Shown: positions 1-6,183 of the stretch, piece after piece
How positions within the stretch are numbered: the first letter of the stretch is position 1
How the letters are laid out: every line of letters begins with the position of its first letter
Source of the DNA: a virus
DNA: 40,321 nucleotides
Virus record (IMG/VR): IMGVR_UViG_3300005853_000017
Coordinates: 1-40,321 of that record
Direction: 5' to 3' (one strand)
Notes under the pieces: generated by a model
The model's database searches: none
What the model was told of the DNA's origin: nothing
What the model saw: only the letters and a program-made list of their open reading frames with translations
Translations under genes and position numbers: made by a program

Positions 1-837
1 TTCCGCCAACTGGTAATCATTATAGCCCTCTTTATCTCTGTAAAGGATGGCAGGGTTTTGCCAGCCTATGCCGTCCAAGTTTATACAGTAATAGGCATGC
101 TTTGGCTTTTTTAATGTGTGAAACTTGGAACCCTCCAAGCCCACCTCCTCTCCGTCGGTGATCAAAAACCTGAGCTTGAAGGGAATGTTGTAATTCTCTC
201 TCAGCTCTTCGTAAAGATAGGGCAAAAGCAAAGATGCCAAGCCGTTATCTATGGCACCTTGGGTTTTTGGCTTTGTGTCCATGTGGGCTACTATATAGAC
301 CACCGGACCTCTGCCCAGTTCAAACACAAGGTTGCTGAGCTTTAGCTCTTCCTCTCGGACCTCCACCTTTAACTTGATGTAAAAGTCCTTTACCTTTGGA
401 AGGTCGCTCCTTTTGATGCAAACAACAGCCATCTCTTCTTCTGTGATGCCATAAAAGACCTGGTCTAACTCCTTTAGATAGCAAACTACTGCCTTTATGT
501 TCTTGGCCTTCAAAGCGTTCCAATCTATACCCTTGGCGGTCTGCAGTGCAATGTCACCCTCTATGAAATCTTCTTTCAAATATCCTTCAAAGCTTCCGCC
601 TATGCTATCCACAAAAGGAAAGGCTTGAATTTTTCTTCCCTCCACCTCCAAGCTGGCACCAATAGGAACACGCTTTTTTACACTGAAAGGCTCCTCCCAA
701 AAGGGGATGGATTTTTCTCTAAGGAGGTTTTTCAAAAACCTCTTTGCTTCCCTGTGGCCGTTGGTGTTGGGGAATCGGTTTAAAGTTAGGTATTCATAAG
801 CCCTCTCCGTAAGCTCTCTGTAGGTTTTACTTTTCAT
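1..837 (-). CDS. M28-family zinc peptidase, N-terminal 279 residues (cut by window edge)
   Basis: Zn-dependent aminopeptidase/carboxypeptidase-like hydrolase, expected in the cytoplasm. The frame is open from ATG at 837 to base 1, so the C-terminus lies outside. Visible metal and catalytic motifs in order: AHMDT (H185, D187), AIDNG (D197), DGEEVG (E230-E231) and NLDGIG (D255), the usual H/D/EE/D order of M28 enzymes. A PA-like insert may occupy roughly residues 60-170. The start overlaps the 3' end of ilvE by 11 bp, so the two genes are probably co-transcribed and translationally coupled. Composition and strand agree with ilvE, so I read it as host chromosome. The substrate cannot be told; a related M20/M42 peptidase is the alternative. 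Confidence 0.8.
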   Translation of the reverse strand, partial: MKSKTYRELTERAYEYLTLNRFPNTNGHREAKRFLKNLLREKSIPFWEEPFSVKKRVPIGASLEVEGRKIQAFPFVDSIGGSFEGYLKEDFIEGDIALQTAKGIDWNALKAKNIKAVVCYLKELDQVFYGITEEEMAVVCIKRSDLPKVKDFYIKLKVEVREEELKLSNLVFELGRGPVVYIVAHMDTKPKTQGAIDNGLASLLLPYLYEELRENYNIPFKLRFLITDGEEVGLEGSKFHTLKKPKHAYYCINLDGIGWQNPAILYRDKEGYNDYQLAE

Positions 838-1744
838 AAACGGGCGTTAGCCATCCCTTGTATCTTTCTATCTTTCCTCTTACTGCGTTAAAGTATAGCT
901 CCTGAAGTTCCCTTGTGATAGGTCCCACCTCTCCACCGTTGATTTTACGATCATCCACCTCCACCACGGGCGTGATCTCTGCGGCGGTACCCGTTAGGAA
1001 TATTTCGTCGGCCACGTAAAGCTCACTCCTTGCCACCGGTCTTTCCTCCACTTCCAGCATAAGCTCGTTTTTTGCCAGCTTTATAACTGCAGCGCGGGTT
1101 ATGCCCTCAAGTATATGCTCCGAATAGGAGGGTGTAATGAGCTTTTTATTCCTAACCAAGAATATGTTCTCTCCAGAGCCTTCAGCCACAAAACCGTTTT
1201 GATTTAGCAATATAGCTTCATCATACCCAGAAAGCAGAGCTTCTGTCTTAGCCAGTGCACTGTTCACGTAAGCGCCTGAAACCTTCCACCGGGAGGGAAT
1301 GGAGTTGTCATCGTTCCTACGCCAAGAGGAAACTTTAACCCTTGCACCTTTGGAGGTATCCAAATATCTGCCAAACCTGTACAGGTAGATGGCTACAGTG
1401 GGTGTAAAGCCCGTAAGCTTGGGTGTGAGGGCAAGGTCTTTAAAGTATGCGATGGGTCTTATATAGACATCTTCTCTTATTTGGCTCTTGATGAGGATTT
1501 CCTTTGTAATGTTTATAAGGTCATCCACTGTGTATTTAAGCTCCATAAACATTGCCCTGCAGTTATCTATCATCCGCTGGTAGTGCTCCCTTGCAAAGAG
1601 GATATAAAGCTGTTCTTCTTCTTCGTTCCAATAAGCCCTTATGCCTTCAAAGACGCAGGTGCCATAATGAAAGGAGTTCGTCTTTATGCTTAGCTTTGCT
1701 TCCTCTACGGGGACTATTTGGTCTTCAAAGAAAGCGTATTCCAT
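827..1744 (-). CDS. ilvE: Branched-chain amino acid aminotransferase
   Basis: PLP enzyme of fold type IV that reversibly transaminates leucine, isoleucine and valine with 2-oxoglutarate in the cytosol. The 305 residues match the usual length. Visible signatures: FHYGTCVFEGIRAY (residues 26-39), the Schiff-base lysine in SRWKVSGAYVNS (K154), EAILLNQNGFVAEGSGENIF (about 175-194), and LTGTAAEITPV near the C-terminus, which helps bind the cofactor phosphate. The ATG at 1744 is 8 nt from a TATAAT box on the same strand, and no Shine-Dalgarno is visible. It is a housekeeping gene and marks the left flank as bacterial chromosome. A D-amino-acid or ADC-lyase relative is possible, but the motifs favour IlvE. 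Confidence 0.93.
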   Translation of the reverse strand: MEYAFFEDQIVPVEEAKLSIKTNSFHYGTCVFEGIRAYWNEEEEQLYILFAREHYQRMIDNCRAMFMELKYTVDDLINITKEILIKSQIREDVYIRPIAYFKDLALTPKLTGFTPTVAIYLYRFGRYLDTSKGARVKVSSWRRNDDNSIPSRWKVSGAYVNSALAKTEALLSGYDEAILLNQNGFVAEGSGENIFLVRNKKLITPSYSEHILEGITRAAVIKLAKNELMLEVEERPVARSELYVADEIFLTGTAAEITPVVEVDDRKINGGEVGPITRELQELYFNAVRGKIERYKGWLTPVYEK

Positions 1745-1758
1745 GGCATTTTATTATA
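1745..1758 (-). promoter_or_regulatory. ilvE -10 box, leaderless geometry
   Basis: On the minus strand TATAAT (1758-1753) is followed by 8 nt and then the ilvE ATG. There is no Shine-Dalgarno between them, so the mRNA is probably leaderless or nearly so. A clear TTGACA is not visible. The box shows that the element inserted upstream did not destroy the core promoter of ilvE. Confidence 0.55.
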
Positions 1759-1845
1759 AGGTATATCCAGTTTTAGTTTGTTATCTTTACTCCTTACTCC
1801 TTGCTTTTTATCCTTTCTCTTAGCACCAAGCCAAGCACCAAGCTA

Positions 1846-1916
1846 AAGCTTGGATGTAAGATAGACCCGCACCCACCCACCGCACCATAACCAAGCTTTT
1901 GGTTGTAAGATAGACC
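1846..1916. repeat. Two direct copies of a ~22-bp repeat
   Basis: Copies at 1846-1867 and 1893-1916 share AAGCTT followed by GG(A/T)TGTAAGATAGACC. They lie in a C-rich, G-poor stretch (about 1780-2140) that also repeats CAAGCCAAGCACC-like words. No gene is visible. The function is unknown; the stretch is part of the host-virus transition. Confidence 0.6.
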
Positions 1917-1965
1917 AAACCCTTGCTTGGCTTGATAGCTTAGCACCCTAACCCACCCCACCCGA

Positions 1966-1993
1966 TGTTAATATAATGCGTATTATATTAACA
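1966..1993. other. dif-like 28-bp palindrome (candidate Xer/attachment site)
   Basis: A 28-bp site with 11-bp arms (TGTTAATATAA and its exact complement) around a 6-bp centre. Within it is ATAA-N6-TTAT, the core arrangement of bacterial dif sites bound by XerC and XerD. The right arm TTATATTAACA agrees with the E. coli XerD arm TTATGTTAAAT at 8 of 11 positions. Its place between ilvE and the viral genes, with no integrase in the window, suggests an attachment site. Alternatives: an operator for a dimeric repressor, or a hairpin. Unlike typical dif, the two arms are perfectly symmetric. Confidence 0.4.
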
Positions 1994-2043
1994 CCCAGCA
2001 CCTAACCTTTGCCCCCGCACCACCTTATCCTTGCTTAGCACCA

Positions 2044-2117
2044 TTGCTTTGCACCTTACAGGACACCACACAGGACACCAAACCTTTGCACCCTTGCTTT
2101 GCACCATACAGAACACC
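2044..2117. repeat. Two direct copies of a 24-bp repeat
   Basis: Copies at 2044-2067 and 2094-2117 read TTGCTTTGCACC(T/A)TACAG(G/A)ACACC. A third partial ACAGGACACC lies between them. No ORF is supported here. Confidence 0.65.
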
Positions 2118-2147
2118 CCGCCCCCGCACCGCAAAGATGCGTAAAAT

Positions 2148-2517
2148 CGTTGAAAATCAAGCACTTGCTTGATGTTGGCAAAGCGTTGAAAATCAAAGGT
2201 TTTTCAGACACCGAAAAGCCACCGAAAAGCTACCGAAAAGCTACCGAAAAGGATACCGAAAAGCATCAAACCGTTGAAAATCAAGCACTTGCTGAAATTT
2301 TTTCGGTTTTTCGGTTTTTCTACCCAAACATACCCCAAGACCCACCCCCACCCCGTTGGCACGATTTTTGCATGCCACCCGCCCGTTTTTTCTATACATT
2401 TCTCTATCACCGAAAAAACCGAAAAACAAAAAACAAAAAACAAAGAAAAACATTGAGAGAGTAAGGTTTGAATGCTTTTCGTTTTTCTTTTCGGTTTCTT
2501 TTCTGTAGCTTTTCGGT
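2148..2517. other. Iteron cluster, candidate viral replication origin
   Basis: Five direct ACCGAAAAG copies start at 2210, 2221, 2232, 2243 and 2255, spaced 11, 11, 11 and 12 bp (about one helical turn). ACCGAAAA recurs at 2409 and 2418. Inverted copies (TTTTCGGT) lie at 2300 and 2308, and CTTTTCGGT at 2487 and 2509. A second family, CGTTGAAAATCAA, lies at 2148, 2184 and 2272; the first and third copies extend identically for 22 bp. Phased direct repeats flanked by inverted copies in an AT-rich, gene-free region are typical of initiator-binding origins. The inference is supported by transcription diverging from here if the genome is circular. An operator array is the alternative. Confidence 0.5.
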
Positions 2518-2520
2518 TTT

Positions 2521-2549
2521 TTGACAAACTATAAAAACTATGTTATAAC
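2521..2549 (+). promoter_or_regulatory. Sigma70-type promoter facing the repeat block
   Basis: TTGACA (2521-2526), a 17-bp spacer and TATAAC (2544-2549). It lies just after the last inverted iteron copy. No coding gene follows for 740 bp, so it may drive an untranslated RNA through the repeats, or prime replication. Confidence 0.5.
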
Positions 2550-2654
2550 AAAGCCCCGCCAAGCCCCCACCCTTGCCCCGCCTACCCCGTCGTTTTAACA
2601 GCAATGTTATCAAAAGTTTTAACAGCAGTATTATAAAGCTTAGCGATAGCTACA

Positions 2655-2870
2655 CAACTGAGAACTGTTTGCAGTAGCCAAAAGCCTCGCAAGTAGAAAT
2701 CTTTTGCAGTTGCAAATTGTTTGCAGTTAAAAACAGTTTGCAGTTGTAAAGTCTTTGCAATAGTCAATAACCTCTCAAGTGGGAACCGCTTGCAGTTGCA
2801 AAACATCTGTAATTGCAAAAGTTTCTCAAGTGAGAACTGCTTGCAGTTGAGAATTATTTGTATTTGAAAT
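2655..2870. repeat. Degenerate TTGCAGTT repeat tract
   Basis: TTGCAGTT occurs at 2704, 2721, 2738, 2790 and 2841; the first three are exactly 17 bp apart. Several copies sit in a longer degenerate unit, CTCAAGTG(A/G)GAAC(T/C)GCTTGCAGTTG (about 2775 and 2825, with weaker copies near 2655 and 2685). Many words are near-palindromic (TTGCAGTTGCAA), so a transcript could fold into several small hairpins. A minus-strand open frame across the tract is only a product of this low complexity. Confidence 0.6.
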
Positions 2871-2934
2871 TGAAATTCAATCTCAAAATGCAAAATGAAA
2901 ACGGAATTGAGACGCAATTTCAAAATGTTTTCAG

Positions 2935-3063
2935 ATAAAAAGATTTTATGACCCTTAAGTCAAAAAAGAAAAGCATAAAGAGATTTTATGATGTAAAAAT
3001 CAGAAATGTGAAGCATAAAGAGATTTTCATATAAAAAGATTTTATGACCTTTAAGTCAAAAAA
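2935..3063. repeat. 33-bp direct repeat pair with an interleaved 17-bp pair
   Basis: The 33-bp copies at 2935-2967 and 3031-3063 differ at one base (they begin ATAAAAAGATTTTATGACC). A second pair, AAGCATAAAGAGATTTT, lies at 2971-2987 and 3011-3027. ATAAAAAGATTTTAT is itself nearly palindromic. No coding potential. Confidence 0.7.
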
Positions 3064-3086
3064 TGTTTATGGTTTTGTCTTTGTTT

Positions 3087-3182
3087 ATGCAAAGAGATAT
3101 TAAAACTTTGCATGTGAAATTTAACATCACGGAGTATGTAAAAAGCATTGAAATGCAAGGACTTTCATGATGTGGTGTTAAA
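3087..3182. other. Three nested/adjacent inverted repeats (possible structured RNA)
   Basis: ATGCAAAG (3087-3094) pairs perfectly with CTTTGCAT (3106-3113). TTTAACATCAC (3120-3130) pairs with GTGGTGTTAAA (3172-3182) with one mismatch, and encloses a GCATT-GA-AATGC hairpin (3145-3156). The elements lie just upstream of the first early promoter. They could be the end of an RNA begun at 2550, or binding sites; no U-tract follows. Confidence 0.4.
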
Positions 3183-3222
3183 ATTAACATGGTGCGGGGT
3201 TTGTGGTTTTGTATAAAAGGAA

Positions 3223-3251
3223 TTGACAAACTAAAAAATTTGTGATATAAT
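3223..3251 (+). promoter_or_regulatory. Consensus early promoter P1
   Basis: Perfect TTGACA (3223-3228), a 17-bp spacer and perfect TATAAT (3246-3251). A leader ending in CCCTTAAGGAGGTG follows, just before the ATG at 3286. The same cassette recurs upstream of other small genes at both ends of the element. Confidence 0.85.
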
Positions 3252-3285
3252 AATACCTATCTAAAACCCTTAAGGAGGTGTTGCT

Positions 3286-3489
3286 ATGAGGCTAATTAGC
3301 GTTGAGCTGTTGGTGCAAGCAATAAGAGAGCAGGGTATTGATGCCATTTTTGAAAAGTTGGAGGCTCTGTTTTATACAGAGTCTTTGGCGTTTATTAATT
3401 CAGATGGAGGAGTTGTTTTTAGACCATACGACCCCGAGGAATTGTATGAATATTTAGAAATTCTGAATGAAAAGGAGGTAGAGCTATGA
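3286..3489 (+). CDS. Small unknown early protein (67 aa)
   Basis: Not recognised. A 67-residue acidic protein that looks mainly helical, starting MRLISVELLVQAIREQGID and ending ILNEKEVEL; no transmembrane segment or cysteine motif. The start is secured by AAGGAGG 8 bases upstream and by promoter P1. Its stop codon overlaps the start of the next tiny ORF (ATGA), so the two are probably coupled. Position and promoter suggest it is made early in infection, as host-takeover proteins often are. That role is inference only. Confidence 0.7.
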   Translation: MRLISVELLVQAIREQGIDAIFEKLEALFYTESLAFINSDGGVVFRPYDPEELYEYLEILNEKEVEL

Positions 3490-3596
3490 GAAAATATTTG
3501 AAAGAAATAGAGATAAGGAGTATAAAGCTATTTGACGCTGGAATAATTAGCATACTTCTTTTTGATGATTATAGCAGCATTTCTTTAGCTCTCTAA
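3486..3596 (+). CDS. Putative 36-residue peptide, coupled to the upstream gene
   Basis: ATG at 3486 overlaps the previous stop (ATGA). AAAGGAGG lies about 8 bases upstream inside the previous gene. The frame runs 36 codons (starts MRKYLKEIEIRSIKLFD) to TAA at 3594-3596 and is followed after 11 bp by a hairpin terminator. The overlap, ribosome site and terminator argue that it is translated, but it is too short to be certain. Confidence 0.4.
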   Translation: MRKYLKEIEIRSIKLFDAGIISILLFDDYSSISLAL

Positions 3597-3607
3597 AATT
3601 AAACCAC

Positions 3608-3642
3608 AAGGCAAGGCATTTAAGCCTCGCCTTTTTCTTTTT
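3608..3642 (+). terminator. Rho-independent terminator
   Basis: Stem AAGGCAAGGC (3608-3617) pairs with GCCTCGCCTT (3624-3633) with one mismatch, loop ATTTAA, followed by a T-rich tract (CTTTTTCTTTTT). It closes the transcription unit begun at promoter P1. Confidence 0.8.
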
Positions 3643-3858
3643 ACCTTGCAAGTAAGTAAATACTCACTTACCAAAGCATGGCGTGGCGTGTGAGTGAGTG
3701 TTTATTTACAAGGTGTAGCATGTGAGTGAGTGTTTATTTACAAGGTGTGGCGGTTCTCAAGCGGGGCACGAGGCACCGCAACCGAAAACGGCCACAGCGG
3801 GGGCGGGGTGGGCTTATCGTTGTTCCTACAGAAGTTCTTTTCCTACTGGGCAACCCAC
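3643..3858. repeat. 32-bp tandem repeat with an inverted partner, then a GC-rich gap
   Basis: A 28-bp sequence beginning TGTGAGTGAGTGTTTATTT is identical at 3689-3716 and 3721-3748 (period 32 bp). An imperfect inverted copy with a 4-nt insertion lies at 3643-3671 (ACCTTG...ACTCACTTAC), so a large stem-loop is possible. The remaining 3749-3858 is GC-rich, carries one more ACCGAAAA at 3781, and has no convincing gene. Confidence 0.6.
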
Positions 3859-3887
3859 TTGACTTTTGCCTTGTTTTGTGGTATAAT
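3859..3887 (+). promoter_or_regulatory. Early promoter P2
   Basis: TTGACT (3859-3864), a 17-bp spacer and TATAAT (3882-3887). Leader CACAAAACCTTAAGGAGG follows. It is nearly identical to the next promoter at 4199. Confidence 0.85.
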
Positions 3888-3914
3888 ATCACAAAACCTT
3901 AAGGAGGCGTTATT

Positions 3915-4202
3915 GTGATTTTAGGACAAACACCGAAATACGACAGAAACGACTTGAGAAGCATTATAAAAGCTCTAATTGAAGAACTAAGGCTTCTCGG
4001 AAACTACAGATACAAAATACCGAGCGAAAATGCAAGCGAAGAAGAACTTATTTCTTTATACAATGAACTCAGACACAAACTCTTGGAAGAAGCTGTTGGC
4101 GTAATGCATAGTTATGTTTGTCAGTTTCCGTATGACGATTTATTTACAGATGAAGAGAGCATGCTTAGATATTTGCTTAAACTTTTTGAAACAAAGTCTT
4201 GA
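3915..4202 (+). CDS. Small unknown early protein (95 aa)
   Basis: Not recognised. 95 residues with a mostly helical, Leu/Glu-rich pattern (DLRSIIKALIEELRLLG; SEEELISLYNELRHKLLEEAVG). It has no membrane segment and ends LLKLFETKS. GTG start at 3915, seven bases after AAGGAGG. It has its own consensus promoter, and its last codons contain the -35 box of the following gene. The position beside the ring-nuclease gene suggests an early counter-defence or host-takeover role, but nothing in the sequence proves it. Confidence 0.75.
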   Translation: MILGQTPKYDRNDLRSIIKALIEELRLLGNYRYKIPSENASEEELISLYNELRHKLLEEAVGVMHSYVCQFPYDDLFTDEESMLRYLLKLFETKS

Positions 4203-4227
4203 CTTTTATCTCGTTTTATGGTATAAT
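4199..4227 (+). promoter_or_regulatory. Early promoter P3, driving the ring-nuclease gene
   Basis: TTGACT (4199-4204, overlapping the previous stop), a 17-bp spacer and TATAAT (4222-4227), then the leader ACTACAAAACCTTAAGGAGG. The spacer and leader match P2 almost exactly, suggesting cassette duplication. Confidence 0.85.
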
Positions 4228-4254
4228 ACTACAAAACCTTAAGGAGGTATAACC

Positions 4255-4614
4255 ATGCAACACAAAATCTACTTATCCAACGCATTTAGCCTCAACATGC
4301 TAAGTTTTAACCCTAACGCCCCAGCACCAGTCAGACTGTTCGTCAGACCAATTGACCTTCAGCGGGTTAAGTCTTTGCTTAAACTCGGTTTTGAAAGTGC
4401 GGTTGGGCATCAAAGCACCGCAGAAATTCTTTCAGCTTTACTCGGCATTGAGGTTCCAACTAACAGAACCGCAATTAAGCTTCAATCTGGAGACACTTTG
4501 ATTGTCTTTCAGTTAGGCGTGAGGCTTCAAGAAGGACAAGTGCTAAGCAAAGAAGAAATGCTTGACTTGTATAACAAAGGACAAGCAAGTTTTGTTGCGG
4601 TTGAAATAGCATGA
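4255..4614 (+). CDS. acrIII-1: DUF1874 / AcrIII-1-like viral ring nuclease (anti-type III CRISPR)
   Basis: Members of this family (SIRV1 gp29, STIV B116) rapidly cut cyclic tetra-adenylate, the second messenger made by type III CRISPR effectors, and so switch off Csm6/Csx1-type defence. The 119 residues carry the family's conserved blocks: LSNAFSLNML (7-16), GHQST (51-55, with H52 as expected catalytic histidine), TNR (69-71) and VRLQEG (89-94, R90 and E93). The spacings H52-R71-R90-E93 (19, 19, 3) equal those I recall for SIRV1 gp29 (H47, R66, R85, E88). The C-terminal SFVAVEIA resembles the family's last strand. AAGGAGG lies just upstream. A strong private promoter fits immediate-early expression. 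Activity is inferred, not shown. Confidence 0.88.
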   Translation: MQHKIYLSNAFSLNMLSFNPNAPAPVRLFVRPIDLQRVKSLLKLGFESAVGHQSTAEILSALLGIEVPTNRTAIKLQSGDTLIVFQLGVRLQEGQVLSKEEMLDLYNKGQASFVAVEIA

Positions 4615-4639
4615 ACTATTAAACAGCGGAGGTGGTGTG

Positions 4640-4924
4640 ATGGAGTTAGTCAAGATTATACCAGACGAAATGCAGTTCCCTTCAATTTATGACTTTACTT
4701 TCATCTTGTTTGGCAACAATGGAGAGATACGCATTCATGTGCGTCTGTTTGATGAGGAAGCAGTAAAACACTCAAAGTATGATTTGGTGGATGCATTAGA
4801 ACCAAAACTTTTGGCACGGTTTAAGTGGTATCACAAGCATCTTGAAACAACTCTTGTTGAAGAATACTATCAACTTGACTTTGACCAAGAAACTGTAGCT
4901 TTGCAAAGAGTGTATGAGGAATAG
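4640..4924 (+). CDS. Unknown small protein (94 aa)
   Basis: Not recognised. Acidic, about 94 residues, with a beta-rich start (SIYDFTFILFGNNGEIRIHVRLF) and a helical second half (LEPKLLARFKWYHKHLETTLVEEYY). I chose ATG at 4640, seven bases after GGAGG; an adjacent in-frame GTG at 4637 is possible. It lies 25 bp after the ring-nuclease gene with no promoter between, so it is probably co-transcribed and may share an early role. A protein-like open frame in another phase follows directly (4921-5112). Confidence 0.7.
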   Translation: MELVKIIPDEMQFPSIYDFTFILFGNNGEIRIHVRLFDEEAVKHSKYDLVDALEPKLLARFKWYHKHLETTLVEEYYQLDFDQETVALQRVYEE

Positions 4925-5112
4925 AAAAGACACCAGACTGTATAGCAATTTTTACCGATGGAGAAAAGAAGTTTTGGTTGCCTTTTAGAAAGAACGAAAG
5001 GTTCCGTTTCCTGACTTTTGACGAGGTTGAAAGGCGTATCGCAAAAGAAGTGTATTATAATACTAAGCAGATTTTGTTCGTTGATAAAGAAATGTTTGGT
5101 AAGGAGGTGTGA
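4921..5112 (+). pseudogene. Protein-like frame without a normal start codon
   Basis: The frame opens after a TGA at 4915-4917 and reads about 63 codons to TGA at 5110-5112. Its residues look coding: CIAIFTDGEKKFWLPFRKN, then FRFLTFDEVERRIAKEVYY and ILFVDKEMFGKEV. The first ATG comes only near the end. Options: ATA at 4921 used as start; -1 frameshifting from the upstream gene, which ends inside the overlap; a base error; or decay. A 24-codon ATG frame at 4914 overlaps it in a third phase. The stop lies 3 bp before the dnaN ATG, and the dnaN ribosome site is inside this frame, so translation here would be coupled to the clamp. Confidence 0.45.
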
Positions 5113-5115
5113 GCC

Positions 5116-6183
5116 ATGTTAGTGAGGCTTTACAAATCACAGCTTGCAGATGCTTTACAAACTGTAGCCAAAGCTGTTGAGAGAAAAGCATCAGCTTTTT
5201 ACTTGCAAGCAGTCAAGCTAACTTTTGAGAAGGACTATCTGACAATGCAGGCTACGAATATGGAGCGATTTTTGACTGTGAAGGTGCCGTTGGAACCTGT
5301 CGGGTTATTCCTTGAACCCAAGACGGTGTATGTTGATAGTGTGAAGTTTGCAAAGTTTGTGAAGGAGTTGGATGAAGAAATACTTCTTGCACCAGAGGAC
5401 ACAGAACTTGAAGTGAAGTCAGGCAGAACTAAGGCAAAGTTTTTGGTGATAGGTGATGCGGAATTACCAGAATTTCCAGAACCAGTTTATGACATTGAGT
5501 TTGACGCAAAACTACTTCTTGATGCAATAGAGAGAGTAGGTTTTGCGATACACAAAGAATACGATAATTTGAAGTGCTTATTAATTGACGGCAAAGGAGA
5601 CAACATAAACTTTGTGGGTTCTGATGGGCATAGACTTGTGATTTACAAGTATCCGATGAGTTTTGACAAGCGGTTTAGGTTGCATGTAAGTGGTTTGGTT
5701 GTGCTTAAAGACTTGCTTGATGAGACGGATGTTGTTAAGCTTGGTGCAACTGAAAGTATGACATTTGTAGCAACGGAACTGTGGGAACTGGCTTTGAGAA
5801 ATACAGAAGATGAATATCCAGACTACGAAGCAGTGATACCTTCTGATTATACTTGCAAAGCAGTATTTGATGCTGATGATATGGAGAAGGAGTTAAGGAA
5901 ACTTTTGGTGTTTGGTAAAGATGCGATAGGTGTTGAAATGCTTGTAGGCGGTGAGGAGATAGTAATGAAGACGCAAAGCCCAGATTACGGTGAAATTGAG
6001 GTAAAAGTTCCAACAGAAGAAGTGTCTGGTGAAATGCATATAGCATTTAACGGTAAATACCTCAAAGAGTTCATTGACAATGCAGATGGTAAAGTAGAGA
6101 TGAAGCTTGTGGATGCGGAAAGTCCGATGGTGTTTGAAAATGGTGAGAATTACTTGTATGTGTTGATGCCGATGAGGTTGTGA
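5116..6183 (+). CDS. dnaN: DNA polymerase sliding clamp (beta clamp)
   Basis: A ring-shaped processivity factor that tethers the replicative polymerase to DNA. The 355 residues are near the usual ~366. Clamp-like features: the N-terminal MLVRLYKSQLADALQTVAKAVE helix pattern, the middle-domain NINFVGSDGHRLVIYKYPM (about residues 165-183), and the C-terminal YVLMPMRL, close to the VMPMRL end of bacterial DnaN. AAGGAGG lies about 8 bases before ATG 5116. The partner is presumably the viral PolA-type replicase on the opposite arm. Clamp genes are uncommon in PolA viruses but are reported for pyroviruses. Confidence 0.92.
   Translation: MLVRLYKSQLADALQTVAKAVERKASAFYLQAVKLTFEKDYLTMQATNMERFLTVKVPLEPVGLFLEPKTVYVDSVKFAKFVKELDEEILLAPEDTELEVKSGRTKAKFLVIGDAELPEFPEPVYDIEFDAKLLLDAIERVGFAIHKEYDNLKCLLIDGKGDNINFVGSDGHRLVIYKYPMSFDKRFRLHVSGLVVLKDLLDETDVVKLGATESMTFVATELWELALRNTEDEYPDYEAVIPSDYTCKAVFDADDMEKELRKLLVFGKDAIGVEMLVGGEEIVMKTQSPDYGEIEVKVPTEEVSGEMHIAFNGKYLKEFIDNADGKVEMKLVDAESPMVFENGENYLYVLMPMRL

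Noticed and set aside
118-523. Short frames on both strands within the peptidase gene
   Set aside because: They are shadows of the M28 peptidase frame, which runs uninterrupted off the left edge and carries the metal-binding motifs.
1481-1776. Two plus-strand frames antisense to ilvE
   Set aside because: Shadow frames of a well-conserved housekeeping gene; no ribosome sites.
2099-2527. Open frames on both strands (up to 121 codons) across the iteron region
   Set aside because: They are translations of low-complexity repeats (KATEKDTEKH-like and FFVFCFSVF-like), lack ribosome sites and overlap each other in several frames.
2582-2923. 113-codon minus-strand frame
   Set aside because: Codes only for repeated LQLQ/NCKQF-type words produced by the TTGCAGTT repeats; no ribosome site or promoter.
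2148-3063. CRISPR array
   Set aside because: Repeats are short, degenerate and unevenly spaced, with no unique spacers of constant length and no cas genes nearby; the Cas4-like gene is in the replication operon.
1745-3285. tRNA gene as integration target
   Set aside because: I found no cloverleaf or T-arm-like sequence at either junction by eye; a tRNA scan would settle this.
3730-3918. 62-codon plus frame
   Set aside because: It starts inside the tandem repeat, has no ribosome site and runs through promoter P2 and the leader of the next gene.
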